Origin: an uncultured Ruminococcus sp.
GTDB lineage: Bacteria > Bacillota > Clostridia > Oscillospirales > Ruminococcaceae
Length of the DNA: 60,837 nt
Assembly (NCBI GenBank): GCA_947627445.1
Contig: CANQWA010000015.1
Location: forward strand, 1 to 60,837
Reading direction: 5' to 3'
Part shown: positions 15,791 to 24,860 of the stretch, piece by piece
Layout: each line of letters begins with the position of its first letter
Numbering within the stretch: position 1 is the stretch's first letter
Notes under the pieces: generated by a model
What the model was told of the DNA's origin: nothing
The model's database searches: none
The model's input: only the letters and a program-made list of their open reading frames with translations
Position numbers and translations under genes: made by a program

Positions 15791-18310
15791 ATGGCTCTGA
15801 AAAAACTTACGCTCCGCCCCAACAGTCTCCGTGACGAGCTGCGGCTTTATCTTCTGGCATTTCTGCTGGGCTTTTGCAGTCTGCTTCTGGTGCTGCTTCC
15901 CATCATCATCGCTGATAAGGGTTATTTTATCTATTACGGCGACTATAACTCCCAGCAAATCCCATTTTACAACCTCGCCAACGATGCGGTGCGCAGCGGC
16001 AGTTTTGGCTGGAACTGGTACACGGATCTGGGTGCGAACTTTATTGGCTCCTACGCCTTTTACCTGCTGGGCAGCCCCTTTTTCTGGCTTTCCGCAGCCC
16101 TGCCCCGAAGCTGGATAACCTTTGCCATGCCGGTGCTGCTTTCTCTGAAACACGGCGCAGCTTCTGTGACAGCATTTGCCTATATCCGCCGCTTTGTACA
16201 AAATCCTTATGCTGCTGTTATCGGCGGGCTGCTGTATGCCTTTTCAGGATTCCAGCTGTTCAATCTGTTTTTCAACCACTTTCAGGATGTGACTGCTTTC
16301 TTCCCCCTGATGCTCATTGCCATGGAGGAAAACATCACCCGAAACCGGCGGGGCGTTTTCGCCTTGTCTGTGGCGCTCATGGGAATCATCAACTATTTCT
16401 TTTTCACCGGACAAGCGGTATTTCTGGTGCTGTACTTTATTTTCCGGTGCTTCTCCAAGGATTTTTGCGTCACACCCAAAAAATTCTTTCTCCTGCTGCT
16501 GGAGGCTGTCATCGGCGTACTCATTGCCTGCGGCGTCATGCTTCCGGCTGCCCTGGCAATTCTGGCAAATAGCCGCGTCTCCGAGCATCTGTTCGGTCTG
16601 GACATGGTGGCTTACAGCGACCGCACCCGGATCTGGCGCATTCTGCTCAGCATGTTTATGATCCCCGATGTACCGGCACGTCCCAATCTGTTTTCCTCCA
16701 ATACCGGAAAATGGGCATCCATCGGCGGCTATCTGCCGCTGTTCTCCATGGCAGGTGTTCTCGCCTTTCTGAAACAGCGTGACGGCAGCTGGGCAAAGCG
16801 ATTGACCGTACTCTGCGCCGTATGCGCCTGCGTGCCCATTCTCAACAGTGCATTCTATGCGTTTAACGGCTCGTATTATGCACGGTGGTTCTATATGCCA
16901 GTGCTGATTCTTGCTATGATGACTGCCTATGCCCTGGACAACGGAGAAATCGTCTGGAAACAAGGAATGCGTCTTAGCTTTGGCATCCTTGCCGCCTTCG
17001 GGCTGATCTCCCTTTTACCGGAAAAGGACAAGGATGGCAATATCTCCTGGTTTACCTTTGCAAACTATCCCTGGCACTTTTATCTGGTACTGGCAGTGGC
17101 AGTCGGTTCTCTGGTTCTGGTGATCCACCTGCTGCTGCGCCGGCAGAAGAAAAAACCTTTTCTCCGTCTGGGGCTGATCTACTCCACTGCCGCATGTGTC
17201 ATATGCACCATGACAGTCGTCTATTTCGGTGCATTTGATCCTTCCCGTGCCAGAACTTATGTGGATCAGGCAATTGACGCAGAACAGGAAATCTCTGTCT
17301 CTGTGTCACAGGATGATTTCTTCCGAGTGGATATCTCCGAGGACTGTGACAATTACCCCATGCTGTGGGGACTGCCCTGCATGCGCACCTTCCACAGTGT
17401 TGTGCCGGCTTCTATTATGGAGTTCTACAACAGTGTAGGCATCACACGCGATGTGGCATCCCGTGCAGAACGGTCCGCCTATGCCCTGCGGGGGCTGTTC
17501 TCTGTGAAATATTATTTTGACCGGACAGGTCTGAATTTAAAGAGCAATACCTTGGGTGATACGCCCTCTGTTGATCTCCCCGGATTTACCTACGATATCA
17601 CCGAAAACGGCTTTCACCGTTTCCGAAATGAAGCGTATATTCCCATGGGATTTACCTTTGATTCCTATATCCCAGAGGAAGAATGGCAGTCGCTTTCCGA
17701 AAATCAGCGCATTCCCTTGTTGATTCGTGCATTGGTGCTCACCGATGATCAGATCGAAGCATACGGCAATGATCTGGAACCTGTTTCCGACACAGATATC
17801 CGTATCACCGAAGAATCTTATCTGACGGAATGCGAAAAGCGTGCTGCTTCTGCCTGTGACAGCTTTATTTACGATTCCAAAGGATTCACTGCAGCCATTA
17901 CCACTGACAGTCCGAAACTGGTATTTTTCAGCGTGCCCTATGACGAGGGCTGGAGTGCCAAAGTAAACAACAAGCCAGTGGAGATTGAACAGGTAGACGT
18001 AGGCTTTATGGCTGTTCCCGTAGAAAACGGCAGCAGCGAGATCGTCTTTTCCTATGAAACGCCAGGGCTGCGTGCAGGAATGATTCTTTCTCTTGCCGGT
18101 CTGGTGCTTTTGACAGGCTATCTTCTCATCTGCCGCAAGACAACCAGACGGATTTCCAAAGCAGAAGCGCTTTCTCCCATAGATTATGCCGCATCCGCAG
18201 AGGATCTGTGTATCGAACAGACCGAGAAGGAATCTGAAGAACAAGCGGATGAGACCGAAGCGTCTGAAAACCAGCCTGAAGCTTCCGACAAACCGGAAAC
18301 AGAAACATAA
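15791..18310 (+). CDS. YfhO-family membrane protein
   Basis: 839 residues with 12-14 membrane segments over residues 20-480 and a large extracellular domain (about 485-765), then a last membrane helix (GMILSLAGLVLLTGYLLI) and an acidic cytoplasmic tail of about 55 residues. The N-terminal pattern (YFIYYGDYNSQQIPFY, SFGWNWYTDLGANFIGSY) is characteristic of YfhO/GT-C type proteins. YfhO in Bacillus and Listeria takes part in glycosylation of lipoteichoic acid. The homologue here probably transfers a sugar outside the membrane, acceptor unknown. The Glu-rich tail is unusual in length. A family B repeat begins directly after the stop codon. Confidence 0.85.
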   Translation: MALKKLTLRPNSLRDELRLYLLAFLLGFCSLLLVLLPIIIADKGYFIYYGDYNSQQIPFYNLANDAVRSGSFGWNWYTDLGANFIGSYAFYLLGSPFFWLSAALPRSWITFAMPVLLSLKHGAASVTAFAYIRRFVQNPYAAVIGGLLYAFSGFQLFNLFFNHFQDVTAFFPLMLIAMEENITRNRRGVFALSVALMGIINYFFFTGQAVFLVLYFIFRCFSKDFCVTPKKFFLLLLEAVIGVLIACGVMLPAALAILANSRVSEHLFGLDMVAYSDRTRIWRILLSMFMIPDVPARPNLFSSNTGKWASIGGYLPLFSMAGVLAFLKQRDGSWAKRLTVLCAVCACVPILNSAFYAFNGSYYARWFYMPVLILAMMTAYALDNGEIVWKQGMRLSFGILAAFGLISLLPEKDKDGNISWFTFANYPWHFYLVLAVAVGSLVLVIHLLLRRQKKKPFLRLGLIYSTAACVICTMTVVYFGAFDPSRARTYVDQAIDAEQEISVSVSQDDFFRVDISEDCDNYPMLWGLPCMRTFHSVVPASIMEFYNSVGITRDVASRAERSAYALRGLFSVKYYFDRTGLNLKSNTLGDTPSVDLPGFTYDITENGFHRFRNEAYIPMGFTFDSYIPEEEWQSLSENQRIPLLIRALVLTDDQIEAYGNDLEPVSDTDIRITEESYLTECEKRAASACDSFIYDSKGFTAAITTDSPKLVFFSVPYDEGWSAKVNNKPVEIEQVDVGFMAVPVENGSSEIVFSYETPGLRAGMILSLAGLVLLTGYLLICRKTTRRISKAEALSPIDYAASAEDLCIEQTEKESEEQADETEASENQPEASDKPETET

Positions 18311-18482
18311 GGCAACCCCACACAAAGAGCGCCTATCGGCTTTGCACGTCATCTGCTTGCATATTTTCCGTCATATTTCACCAAAATGCTCGTGAATACA
18401 CCAAGTATTCACTGCGCTTTTGGTTTCATTTGACGAAAAATCTGACGGCGCATCTGACGCACCATCTTTGTGCGGGGTTGCC
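18311..18482 (+). repeat. Family B MITE-like element, full copy 1 (172 bp)
   Basis: The ends read GGCAACCCCACACAAAG and CTTTGTGCGGGGTTGCC, nearly perfect inverted repeats. The 172-bp copy at 43166-43337 has the same length and is highly similar throughout in inverted orientation, sharing the internal stretch TCACCAAAATGCTCGTGAAT. There is no coding capacity. Short flanking ATAA on both sides may be a target duplication. Confidence 0.85.
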
Positions 18483-18501
18483 ATAAGAAGGAGGTAATCC
18501 C

Positions 18502-19059
18502 ATGCATTTAGAAGAAACAACCATTGCCAGTGAAACCACCTATGAGGGAAAGGTTTTCTATGTGACAAAGGACACTGCAAAGCTGGAAGACGGCAGCCTG
18601 GCACAGCGGGATGTCGTACACCATTCCGGAGGTGTTTGCGTTGTGCCCCTGACCCAAAACAACACAGTTCTCATGGTACAGCAGTTCCGCTATCCTATGC
18701 AAAAGGTCACGCTGGAGATCCCTGCCGGAAAACGGGAACCGGGCGAAGATCCGGCACAATGCGGTCTGCGGGAGCTGCGGGAAGAAGTAGGACGCACCTG
18801 CCAGAGCTATACCCCTCTTGGAACCCTTTTCCCCACCCCAGCATATGATACGGAGGTCATCTATATGTATCTGGCACAGGAACTGTCTGCACCGGAAAAA
18901 CAGCAGCTGGACGCAGAGGAATTCTTGGACATCACAGAGATTCCTCTGGAACAAGCCGTACAGATGGTCATGGACGGCGAGATTGAGGATGCCAAAACAC
19001 AGATTGCCCTCCTGAAAACATATTTTTTGCTAAGGCAAACCCGCAAAAAGAACGCCTAG
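18502..19059 (+). CDS. NUDIX hydrolase, ADP-ribose pyrophosphatase type
   Basis: 185 residues after GAAGGAGG. The Nudix box is complete: GKREPGEDPAQCGLRELREE followed by VG (GX5EX7REUXEEXGU). The N-terminal dimerising strand region and VPLTQNNTVLMVQQFRYPM resemble the NudF/ADPRase subgroup, which hydrolyses ADP-ribose to AMP and ribose-5-phosphate. The last codons (RQTRKKNA) and the stop lie inside a family B short repeat, so the native C-terminus may have been altered. Substrate assignment is by subfamily resemblance only. Confidence 0.88.
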   Translation: MHLEETTIASETTYEGKVFYVTKDTAKLEDGSLAQRDVVHHSGGVCVVPLTQNNTVLMVQQFRYPMQKVTLEIPAGKREPGEDPAQCGLRELREEVGRTCQSYTPLGTLFPTPAYDTEVIYMYLAQELSAPEKQQLDAEEFLDITEIPLEQAVQMVMDGEIEDAKTQIALLKTYFLLRQTRKKNA

Positions 19060-19069
19060 CGGGTTTGCC
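19034..19069 (+). repeat. Family B short element, 36 bp, inside the NUDIX 3' end
   Basis: GGCAAACCCGC (19034-19044) pairs with GCGGGTTTGCC (19059-19069). It is followed by TAAAAAAAAT. It contains the NUDIX stop and is placed to act as an mRNA 3'-end hairpin. Confidence 0.7.
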
Positions 19070-19132
19070 CTAAAAAAAATAACCGCCTGATGACAGACGG
19101 TTTGAAAAAATGCACATAATAGAACGATGCGT

Positions 19133-19432
19133 TTACGCACCCACGGGAAGTGAAGCCTTGGCTGCTTCCAGTTCCAGATACCGATGATATGCCTCCAGGA
19201 TCTGATCCTCCAGCATACGGCGGGCTTCCATAGAGATGGGGTGCACAATGTCACGGTATGTGCCGTTTTCATCTCTGCGGCTGGGCATTGCGACAAACAG
19301 CCGGTTTTCTCCCTGCACCACCCGGATATCATGGAGTGCCAGCATATCGTCAATGGTTACCGAAATAACTGCCCGCATCCGTCCCTCACTCTGCGGGAGA
19401 ATGCGTCTGATTTTTATGTCTGTGATTTTCAT
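19133..19432 (-). CDS. spoVG: Septation protein SpoVG
   Basis: 99 residues, starting at MKITDIKIRRI. It carries the family core: RMRAVISVTIDDMLALHDIR and GENRLFVAMPSRRDENGTYR followed by DIVHPIS. SpoVG is a small nucleic-acid-binding regulator that affects septation, sporulation and envelope genes in Firmicutes. The gene is transcribed toward NUDIX and away from murC. Its leader of about 150 bases contains a family B short hairpin. Full length. Confidence 0.95.
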   Translation of the reverse strand: MKITDIKIRRILPQSEGRMRAVISVTIDDMLALHDIRVVQGENRLFVAMPSRRDENGTYRDIVHPISMEARRMLEDQILEAYHRYLELEAAKASLPVGA

Positions 19433-19449
19433 AAGAAAGTCCTCCCCGG

Positions 19450-19495
19450 GGCAGCACCGCACAAAGACCGCCTGACGGCTTTGCACGGCATTGCC
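19450..19495 (-). repeat. Family B short element, 46 bp, in the spoVG leader
   Basis: GGCAGCACCGCACAAAG and CTTTGCACGGCATTGCC form imperfect terminal inverted repeats around CCGCCTGACGG. It is the same layout as the 46-bp copies at 52578 and 56928. It would be transcribed as part of the spoVG 5' leader. Confidence 0.7.
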
Positions 19496-19587
19496 TTGCA
19501 CAATTGGTAAATTTTGTAACGAAAAAACAAAAAGGAGAGGGCAATGCCATTCAGGCTCTGCCGCTTCTCCTTTGAAACGTTACTCTT

Positions 19588-19616
19588 ATTATACACCCTG
19601 TTTTTGAATATTACAA
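19588..19616 (-). promoter_or_regulatory. Promoter of spoVG
   Basis: Minus strand: TTGTAA (19611-19616), 17-base spacer, TATAAT (19588-19593). Confidence 0.65.
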
Positions 19617-19636
19617 TAAAGAAAAAGGTGATTTTT

Positions 19637-21064
19637 TTGAACAATGACATTCTGACCGGAAAAAAGCACATTCACTTCATCGGAATCGGCGGCAGCGGCA
19701 TGTATCCCTTGGCGCAGATTCTCCACGCCAAGGGTTATTATCTCACCGGCTCGGACAACAATGAAACCGAGACATTACAGGCAGTCCGTGACATGGGGAT
19801 TCCCGTCTATCTGGGACAGCGTGCGGAGAATATCGAAGGCGCGGATCTGATTGTCCACACCGCAGCCATTATGGCAGACAATCCGGAGCTGATCGCCGCC
19901 AAAGCAAGCGGCGTGCCGGTTCTGGAGCGCAGTGACCTTCTGGGTATTGTAACAAGCTGGTATGACAACGCCATCTGCATTGCCGGCACCCACGGAAAAA
20001 CTACTACCACTTCGATGGTCACACAGATTCTCTTTACTGCCGGAATCGATCTTTCTGCCTTTATCGGCGGTAAGCTGCAATGCATCGGCGGCAGCGGACG
20101 CAGTGGTTCCAGCGATATCATGACTTGCGAAGCCTGTGAGTTTGTGGATACATTCCTCAAGCTGTATCCGGATGTAGCGGTACTGCTCAATATTGACGCA
20201 GATCATCTGGATTACTTCGGCACGGTGGAGAATATCATCCGTTCCTTCCACAAATTCGCAGAGTTGACCTCGAAAGCCATTATTTACAACAAGAGCGATG
20301 CCAACACCTGCAAGGCAGTGGATGGCATGATCGGAAAGGCACTGATCACCTACGGCAAGGATAACAGCTGTGACTATTACCCAACAGAGATCCGACACAT
20401 TTCCGGACTGGAGACACGGTTCACTCTGATGTATCATGAAGAAGCTCTGGGAGAGATCGTGCTCCACGTTGCCGGTGAGCATAACATTCTCAACGCTACC
20501 GCAGCCGCAGCCGCAGCACTGTATGTAGGGGCTTCCTTTGAGGATGTTGCCAGAGGGCTTGAAGCATTCCGGGGTGCAGGCAGACGCTTTGAGAAAAAGG
20601 GCGAAATCGGCGGCGTGACCTTTGTGGATGATTATGCCCATCACCCCACTGAGCTGACGGCTACGTTGACAGCCGCCATGAAAATGAATTTCCACAAAGT
20701 CTGGGCGGTGTTCCAGCCCTTTACCTTCTCCCGTACGGCTATGTTACTGGATGAGTTTGCGCAGGCGCTGTCAATTCCCGACTGTGCCGTGCTGACGGAT
20801 ATCATGGGTTCCCGGGAAAAGAATGCCTTCAACATTTTTACACGGAATCTGGGAGAGAAAATTCCCGGCGCTGTTTGGTTTCCTCAAGATGAGAGCAATC
20901 CGGAGACGACGGACGAGCGGAAATATGCAAACTTTCATCAGGTCGTGCAGTATGTCTGCGATCATGTGGAGCCGGGTGATCTGGTGATCACTCTGGGATG
21001 CGGCGATGTGAACAAAGTCAATAAGCTGATGCTGGAGGAAATGGAACGGCGGCAGAACGGATGA
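19637..21064 (+). CDS. murC: UDP-N-acetylmuramate--L-alanine ligase
   Basis: 475 residues from a TTG start (reading LNNDILTGKKHIHF) with AAAGGTG 6-7 bases upstream. An upstream ATG at 19544 would add a hydrophobic stretch foreign to this cytosolic enzyme and overlaps the spoVG promoter. MurC adds L-Ala to UDP-MurNAc in peptidoglycan synthesis. Visible are the N-terminal dinucleotide-like loop (GIGGSGMYPLAQIL), the ATP loop (GTHGKTTTTSM), and the Mur ligase C-terminal motif (FVDDYAHHPTEL). It is first of a cell-envelope gene run with zapA and a U32 gene following. Confidence 0.93.
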   Translation: MNNDILTGKKHIHFIGIGGSGMYPLAQILHAKGYYLTGSDNNETETLQAVRDMGIPVYLGQRAENIEGADLIVHTAAIMADNPELIAAKASGVPVLERSDLLGIVTSWYDNAICIAGTHGKTTTTSMVTQILFTAGIDLSAFIGGKLQCIGGSGRSGSSDIMTCEACEFVDTFLKLYPDVAVLLNIDADHLDYFGTVENIIRSFHKFAELTSKAIIYNKSDANTCKAVDGMIGKALITYGKDNSCDYYPTEIRHISGLETRFTLMYHEEALGEIVLHVAGEHNILNATAAAAAALYVGASFEDVARGLEAFRGAGRRFEKKGEIGGVTFVDDYAHHPTELTATLTAAMKMNFHKVWAVFQPFTFSRTAMLLDEFAQALSIPDCAVLTDIMGSREKNAFNIFTRNLGEKIPGAVWFPQDESNPETTDERKYANFHQVVQYVCDHVEPGDLVITLGCGDVNKVNKLMLEEMERRQNG

Positions 21065-21184
21065 AGATTTGGGGATCATTCGTTGACTTGGTGATTGGCA
21101 AACGTCCCGCCGAAAAGTTTGCAAGACAACACGACAAATTTGACAAAATTGCAAAAAAGGGCTTTTCAATTCCCGAAAAATGTA

Positions 21185-21190
21185 GTATAA
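21185..21190 (+). promoter_or_regulatory. Probable -10 box of a zapA promoter
   Basis: TATAAT at 21185-21190, with a weak TTTTCA 17 bases upstream, about 50 bases before the zapA ATG. Confidence 0.5.
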
Positions 21191-21239
21191 TAGAGGAAAC
21201 GCCCTCCTGGGCAATCCAAGCCGAAAGGAATTTCAAAAC

Positions 21240-21590
21240 ATGAACAAAGTAAAAGTCATCATCTGCGGAAAAGATTTCACCATGCAGACCTCCGAATCCT
21301 CCAATTATGTATTTGGTCTGGCACGCACCCTGGAATCCCGCATTTCTCAGATCACAGACACCAGCAGCGCATCCCCCTTCACCGCCGCCATTATGGTAGG
21401 ACTGAGCGCACTGGATGATCTGAATAAGGCAAACGCCAGGCTGGACGCCCTCCGGGAACAGTCCAAGGAATATGTCAACGAAGCCGGACAAATCCGCTTG
21501 AAACGTGACGCTGCCCTGAAAGAAGTCGAATTGCTCCGCTCCAGAGTCGCATCTCTGGAACGCCAGCTCCAGGATAAAAACGCCAAGTGA
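21240..21590 (+). CDS. zapA: Cell division protein ZapA
   Basis: 116 residues preceded by GAAAGGA. The N-terminal ZapA domain is visible (KVKVIICGKDFTMQTSES), followed by a helix and a C-terminal coiled coil (about 60-116) that mediates dimers and tetramers. ZapA bundles FtsZ protofilaments at mid-cell. The stop overlaps the GTG start of the U32 gene, so the two are translationally coupled. Confidence 0.9.
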   Translation: MNKVKVIICGKDFTMQTSESSNYVFGLARTLESRISQITDTSSASPFTAAIMVGLSALDDLNKANARLDALREQSKEYVNEAGQIRLKRDAALKEVELLRSRVASLERQLQDKNAK

Positions 21591-23623
21591 ACACGCCGGA
21601 GATCCTTGCACCGGCAGGTTCACCAGAATCTCTTTTAGCAGCCCTTCGGTGCGGTGCAGATGCCGTCTATGCCGGTGCAAAAGCGTTCAGCGCCAGACAC
21701 AGTGCAGAAAATTTTAACTTGGCTCAGCTCTCAGAAGCCGTCCGGCTCTGTCATCTTTACGGCGCAAAGCTCTACCTCACAGTCAATACACTGGTCACCG
21801 ACGAAGAATTTCCTGCATTAGAACAGCTTTTGCAGAAAGCCGTACAAATGGGCGTAGACGCCTTTCTGGTACAGGATCTGGGCGTTCTGGAACTGCTTCG
21901 CTCCATTGCACCGGAAACACCCATTCACGCATCCACCCAAATGACCATCCATACACCCGAGGGCGCACGCTGGGCAAAGGCACAGGGTATTTGCCGGGTA
22001 GTGGTTTCCCGGGAGCTTTCCCGGAAGGAGGTTGCCGCCATTTGCAAATGCGGCATTGAAGTGGAACAGTTTGTTCACGGAGCACTCTGCATGAGCGTAT
22101 CGGGACAGTGTGGTCTGTCTGCCATGATTGGTTCACGCAGTGCCAACCGAGGCAGATGCGCACAGGCATGCCGGTTGCCATTTTCTGCGACAGGTGACCC
22201 AAAAGCCTGCGCCCTTTCCCTGAAAGATCTCTGTCTCATTCCCTATGTAGCACAAATGGCAGCAGATGGGGTAACTTCCCTGAAAATTGAGGGCAGATGC
22301 AAACGACCGGAATATGTTGCCGCCGCTGTGACCGCACTCAGACAGGCGAGAAATTACAGAGAGCCTGATCTGGAAACCCTCCGGGCAGTGTTTTCCCGCA
22401 GCGGTTTTACCGACGGTTATTTCACCGGAAAACGGCAGAATATGTTCGGCACACGCCGGAAGGAAGATGTTATTCTGGCAAAGTCTGTTCTCCCCCGGCT
22501 GGCAGAACTGTATCAGAAGTCTTCCGGATTTGTCCCTTTAGATTTTCACGCTATGATAGAAACAGGAAAACCAGCAAGGCTGATGGCAAAGGATGACAAT
22601 GGGATTGCCGTGACGGTAACAGGCGACATGGTACAGCCGGCACGTACAAAGCCCACAGATACCGAGCAGCTGAGGCGGCAGATTGGCAAACTGGGAGATA
22701 CCATTTATACACTGAGAAAGCTGACGGCGGACTGTGACGGCACAGGAATACTGCCGGCTTCTGCGCTCAATGCGCTGCGAAGAGACTGCACTGCCGCCAT
22801 GAATGAAACAAGAATCCGGAAGAATACACCGGCATTTGTGCTGAGGCCGGCTGTGCCTGTTCCGGCGATGGACGTGACGAAAAAACCTTTGGTCTATCGG
22901 ATCTGCATTTCCCGGTGGGAAATGCGTTTCACAAAGTTGTTTTCACAGGCAGAAGCACTCCTGCTGCCGGCAGGCAGTATTTCCCGTGATATTCCCGAGG
23001 CATGCCGGAAACAGGTCTGGCTCACTCTGCCCCGTTTTTGTGCAGACGAAGACCTGGTGCGGAACTGGCTGACACAGGCGGCAAGCCTTGGCTTTTTCCA
23101 TGTGGTATGTGAAAATGTTTCTCATCTGGCGCTGGCAAAGCATCTCTCTATGATCCGTCACGGAGGGCTGGGTCTAAACGTCACCAACCGCCGCAGTATT
23201 CTGTTTTTACGGCAACAGGGCGTGGCCGATGTGCTGCTGTCACCGGAACTGACTGCCAGACAGTCACGCGTCTGCACTGGACTTCCCATAGGGCTGTATG
23301 CCTACGGAAATCAGCCGGTGATGACCATGCGAAACTGCCCCATACAAGCGGAGACCGGCTGCAAAAACTGCCACCATCAACTCATCGATCGAACCGGCAG
23401 AAGCTTTCCCGTATACTGTGACAAAGCTTCCGGCATCACCACCATGTACAATGCCGTTCCCACATGGACAGCAGACAAACAACAACAGCTTTCTCACAGT
23501 GATTTTCTTCTGCTGGACTGCTCATTGGGACAAGATCCCTTTGAAATTCTCTCCGCCTATCAGAACAGACTTTCATCTCACAATCCCATGACCCGTGGTC
23601 TGTTTTTCCGCGGTGTCGAATAG
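21587..23623 (+). CDS. U32 family protein, RlhA/YdcP-like
   Basis: 678 residues, GTG start overlapping the zapA stop. The N-terminal TIM-barrel part starts EILAPAGSPESLLAALRCGA, and the U32 signature is intact (EQFVHGALCMSVSGQCGLS, with RCAQACRLPF following). The middle region resembles DUF3656, and the C-terminal part has a Cys cluster (CPIQAETGCKNCHH). The U32 + DUF3656 layout is that of RlhA, which hydroxylates a 23S rRNA cytidine in E. coli. Other U32 proteins hydroxylate tRNA uridine. The annotation as a peptidase is historical. The exact substrate is unproven here. Confidence 0.88.
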   Translation: MNTPEILAPAGSPESLLAALRCGADAVYAGAKAFSARHSAENFNLAQLSEAVRLCHLYGAKLYLTVNTLVTDEEFPALEQLLQKAVQMGVDAFLVQDLGVLELLRSIAPETPIHASTQMTIHTPEGARWAKAQGICRVVVSRELSRKEVAAICKCGIEVEQFVHGALCMSVSGQCGLSAMIGSRSANRGRCAQACRLPFSATGDPKACALSLKDLCLIPYVAQMAADGVTSLKIEGRCKRPEYVAAAVTALRQARNYREPDLETLRAVFSRSGFTDGYFTGKRQNMFGTRRKEDVILAKSVLPRLAELYQKSSGFVPLDFHAMIETGKPARLMAKDDNGIAVTVTGDMVQPARTKPTDTEQLRRQIGKLGDTIYTLRKLTADCDGTGILPASALNALRRDCTAAMNETRIRKNTPAFVLRPAVPVPAMDVTKKPLVYRICISRWEMRFTKLFSQAEALLLPAGSISRDIPEACRKQVWLTLPRFCADEDLVRNWLTQAASLGFFHVVCENVSHLALAKHLSMIRHGGLGLNVTNRRSILFLRQQGVADVLLSPELTARQSRVCTGLPIGLYAYGNQPVMTMRNCPIQAETGCKNCHHQLIDRTGRSFPVYCDKASGITTMYNAVPTWTADKQQQLSHSDFLLLDCSLGQDPFEILSAYQNRLSSHNPMTRGLFFRGVE

Positions 23624-23635
23624 GAGGACCATTTT

Positions 23636-24073
23636 ATGACTCTTTCCGTTCAGCGTTTGTGCCCCGAAGCACAACTTCCGAAACGTGCCACCAAGGACAG
23701 CGCAGGCTATGACCTGTATGCGCTGCCCAATGCGGCTGTAACCATCGCACCGGGTGAGATCTGCAAGATTCCAACCGGCATCGCCGTTGCACCCTCCCGA
23801 AAAGACGTTGCACTTTGTATTTTCCCACGCTCCGGACTTTCCGCCAAGCACGGCATCACCCTGGCAAACAGTGTGGGACTGGTGGACAGTGACTACCGGG
23901 GCGAACTGATCGTTCCCCTGATCAATCACGGCACGCAGCCTTTTACCGTAGAAGCCGGCATGCGCATTGCACAGCTTGTGATCCTACCCATCCTTACACC
24001 GGAATTGGAGGAAGCAGATTCTTTAGACGAAACCGAACGGGGCGCAGGCGGCTTCGGCGCCAGTGGACTGTGA
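23636..24073 (+). CDS. dut: dUTP diphosphatase
   Basis: 145 residues after AGGAGG. All five trimeric dUTPase motifs are present: DSAGYDLYA, PRSGLS, GLVDSDYRGEL, RIAQLVI and RGAGGFGASG. It hydrolyses dUTP to dUMP and PPi, keeping uracil out of DNA and feeding dTMP synthesis. It lies 12 bases after the U32 gene, probably in the same transcript. Confidence 0.96.
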   Translation: MTLSVQRLCPEAQLPKRATKDSAGYDLYALPNAAVTIAPGEICKIPTGIAVAPSRKDVALCIFPRSGLSAKHGITLANSVGLVDSDYRGELIVPLINHGTQPFTVEAGMRIAQLVILPILTPELEEADSLDETERGAGGFGASGL

Positions 24074-24131
24074 GAATTGATTCTCACAGGACGAAGCAAA
24101 AAGGAACAAAAACTGAAAGGAATACAAACAT

Positions 24132-24392
24132 ATGAAAAAAATACTGATATACATCGCTTCCATTGTGGTCGCACTGGTGCTGGGCGGCATCATTGGCACT
24201 CTCTGCGGCAACATCGAAAGCCTCAGTTGGCTGGGCTACACCCTGCCGCTGCGCATTGATACGCATGAATGGAACTGGTACATCGCAGATGTGACCTTCG
24301 GCATTCAGTCCAAGTACAACATTGCACAGCTGCTCCTGACTATTATTGCTGTTTTCACGGCGCCCAAGATCTATAGTCTGACCAACAAGTGA
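24132..24392 (+). CDS. DUF4321-like small membrane protein
   Basis: 86 residues with two hydrophobic helices (residues 3-25, containing IASIVVALVLGGIIG; and about 65-83, AQLLLTIIAVFTAP) separated by a short outside loop. This layout and the position just upstream of mreB match the DUF4321 proteins found next to mreBCD in many clostridia. Function unknown. An AAAGGA site precedes it. Confidence 0.7.
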   Translation: MKKILIYIASIVVALVLGGIIGTLCGNIESLSWLGYTLPLRIDTHEWNWYIADVTFGIQSKYNIAQLLLTIIAVFTAPKIYSLTNK

Positions 24393-24496
24393 TCCTTTTG
24401 TCCTTTGTATATATTGCTGTATTTTTTCACATTTGATTGTAGATTTTTCACATAACCATAGAATTTCAATTCTACAGAAAAAACCGGAAAAAATGA

Positions 24497-24525
24497 TTGT
24501 CTTACACCAGAAATCGTGGTATAAT
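24497..24525 (+). promoter_or_regulatory. Promoter upstream of mreB
   Basis: TTGTCT (24497-24502), 17-base spacer, TATAAT (24520-24525). The start would lie about 330 bases before the mreB ATG, placing a family C element in the leader. Confidence 0.6.
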
Positions 24526-24644
24526 AATAAATACCAAACAACATGCGCCCGGATCACCCGCCGGTCATCCGGGCACAATGCCAGGTGATCTCTGAAAGCT
24601 TATCGGCATATCCGGAGAGTTTTCCGAAATCACCTGTCCATCCG

Positions 24645-24815
24645 ACATTCTCAGAACCCGTCTTCACAAGGAAATGTACGTGTCTTTCCGGCAAATTTTG
24701 GCACATACTGGATGAAAATGTCTTGCCAGGCACAAAGGCTGCCTGCGGCTTTTTTCTGGTTCTCACCAAAGTCCACGCAAAAATCCACGCACATTTCTGA
24801 TAGAGACAGGTTGTC
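24645..24815 (+). repeat. Family C long inverted repeat, copy 2, in the mreB leader
   Basis: It begins TTCTCAGAACCCGTCTTCAC. Its arms, with GTCTTTCCGGCAAATTTTGG and ACCAAAGTCCACGCAAAAAT, are partly complementary and surround a core with TCTTGCCAGGC and GCCTGCGGCTTTTTT. The whole is similar to the reverse complement of 58655-58822. In both places it lies just upstream of a gene start in the same orientation. Confidence 0.75.
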
Positions 24816-24860
24816 CAAACAGAAAAAAGGAATCCCTTTCCGCCCAAAGGAGACACAAAT

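Noticed and set aside
19544-19636. An upstream ATG for murC
   Set aside because: It would add a hydrophobic N-terminus to a cytosolic enzyme and overlaps the divergent spoVG promoter. The TTG at 19637 is better placed.
21061-21243. A 60-codon frame after murC
   Set aside because: No ribosome binding site or conserved pattern is seen. The region holds the zapA promoter.
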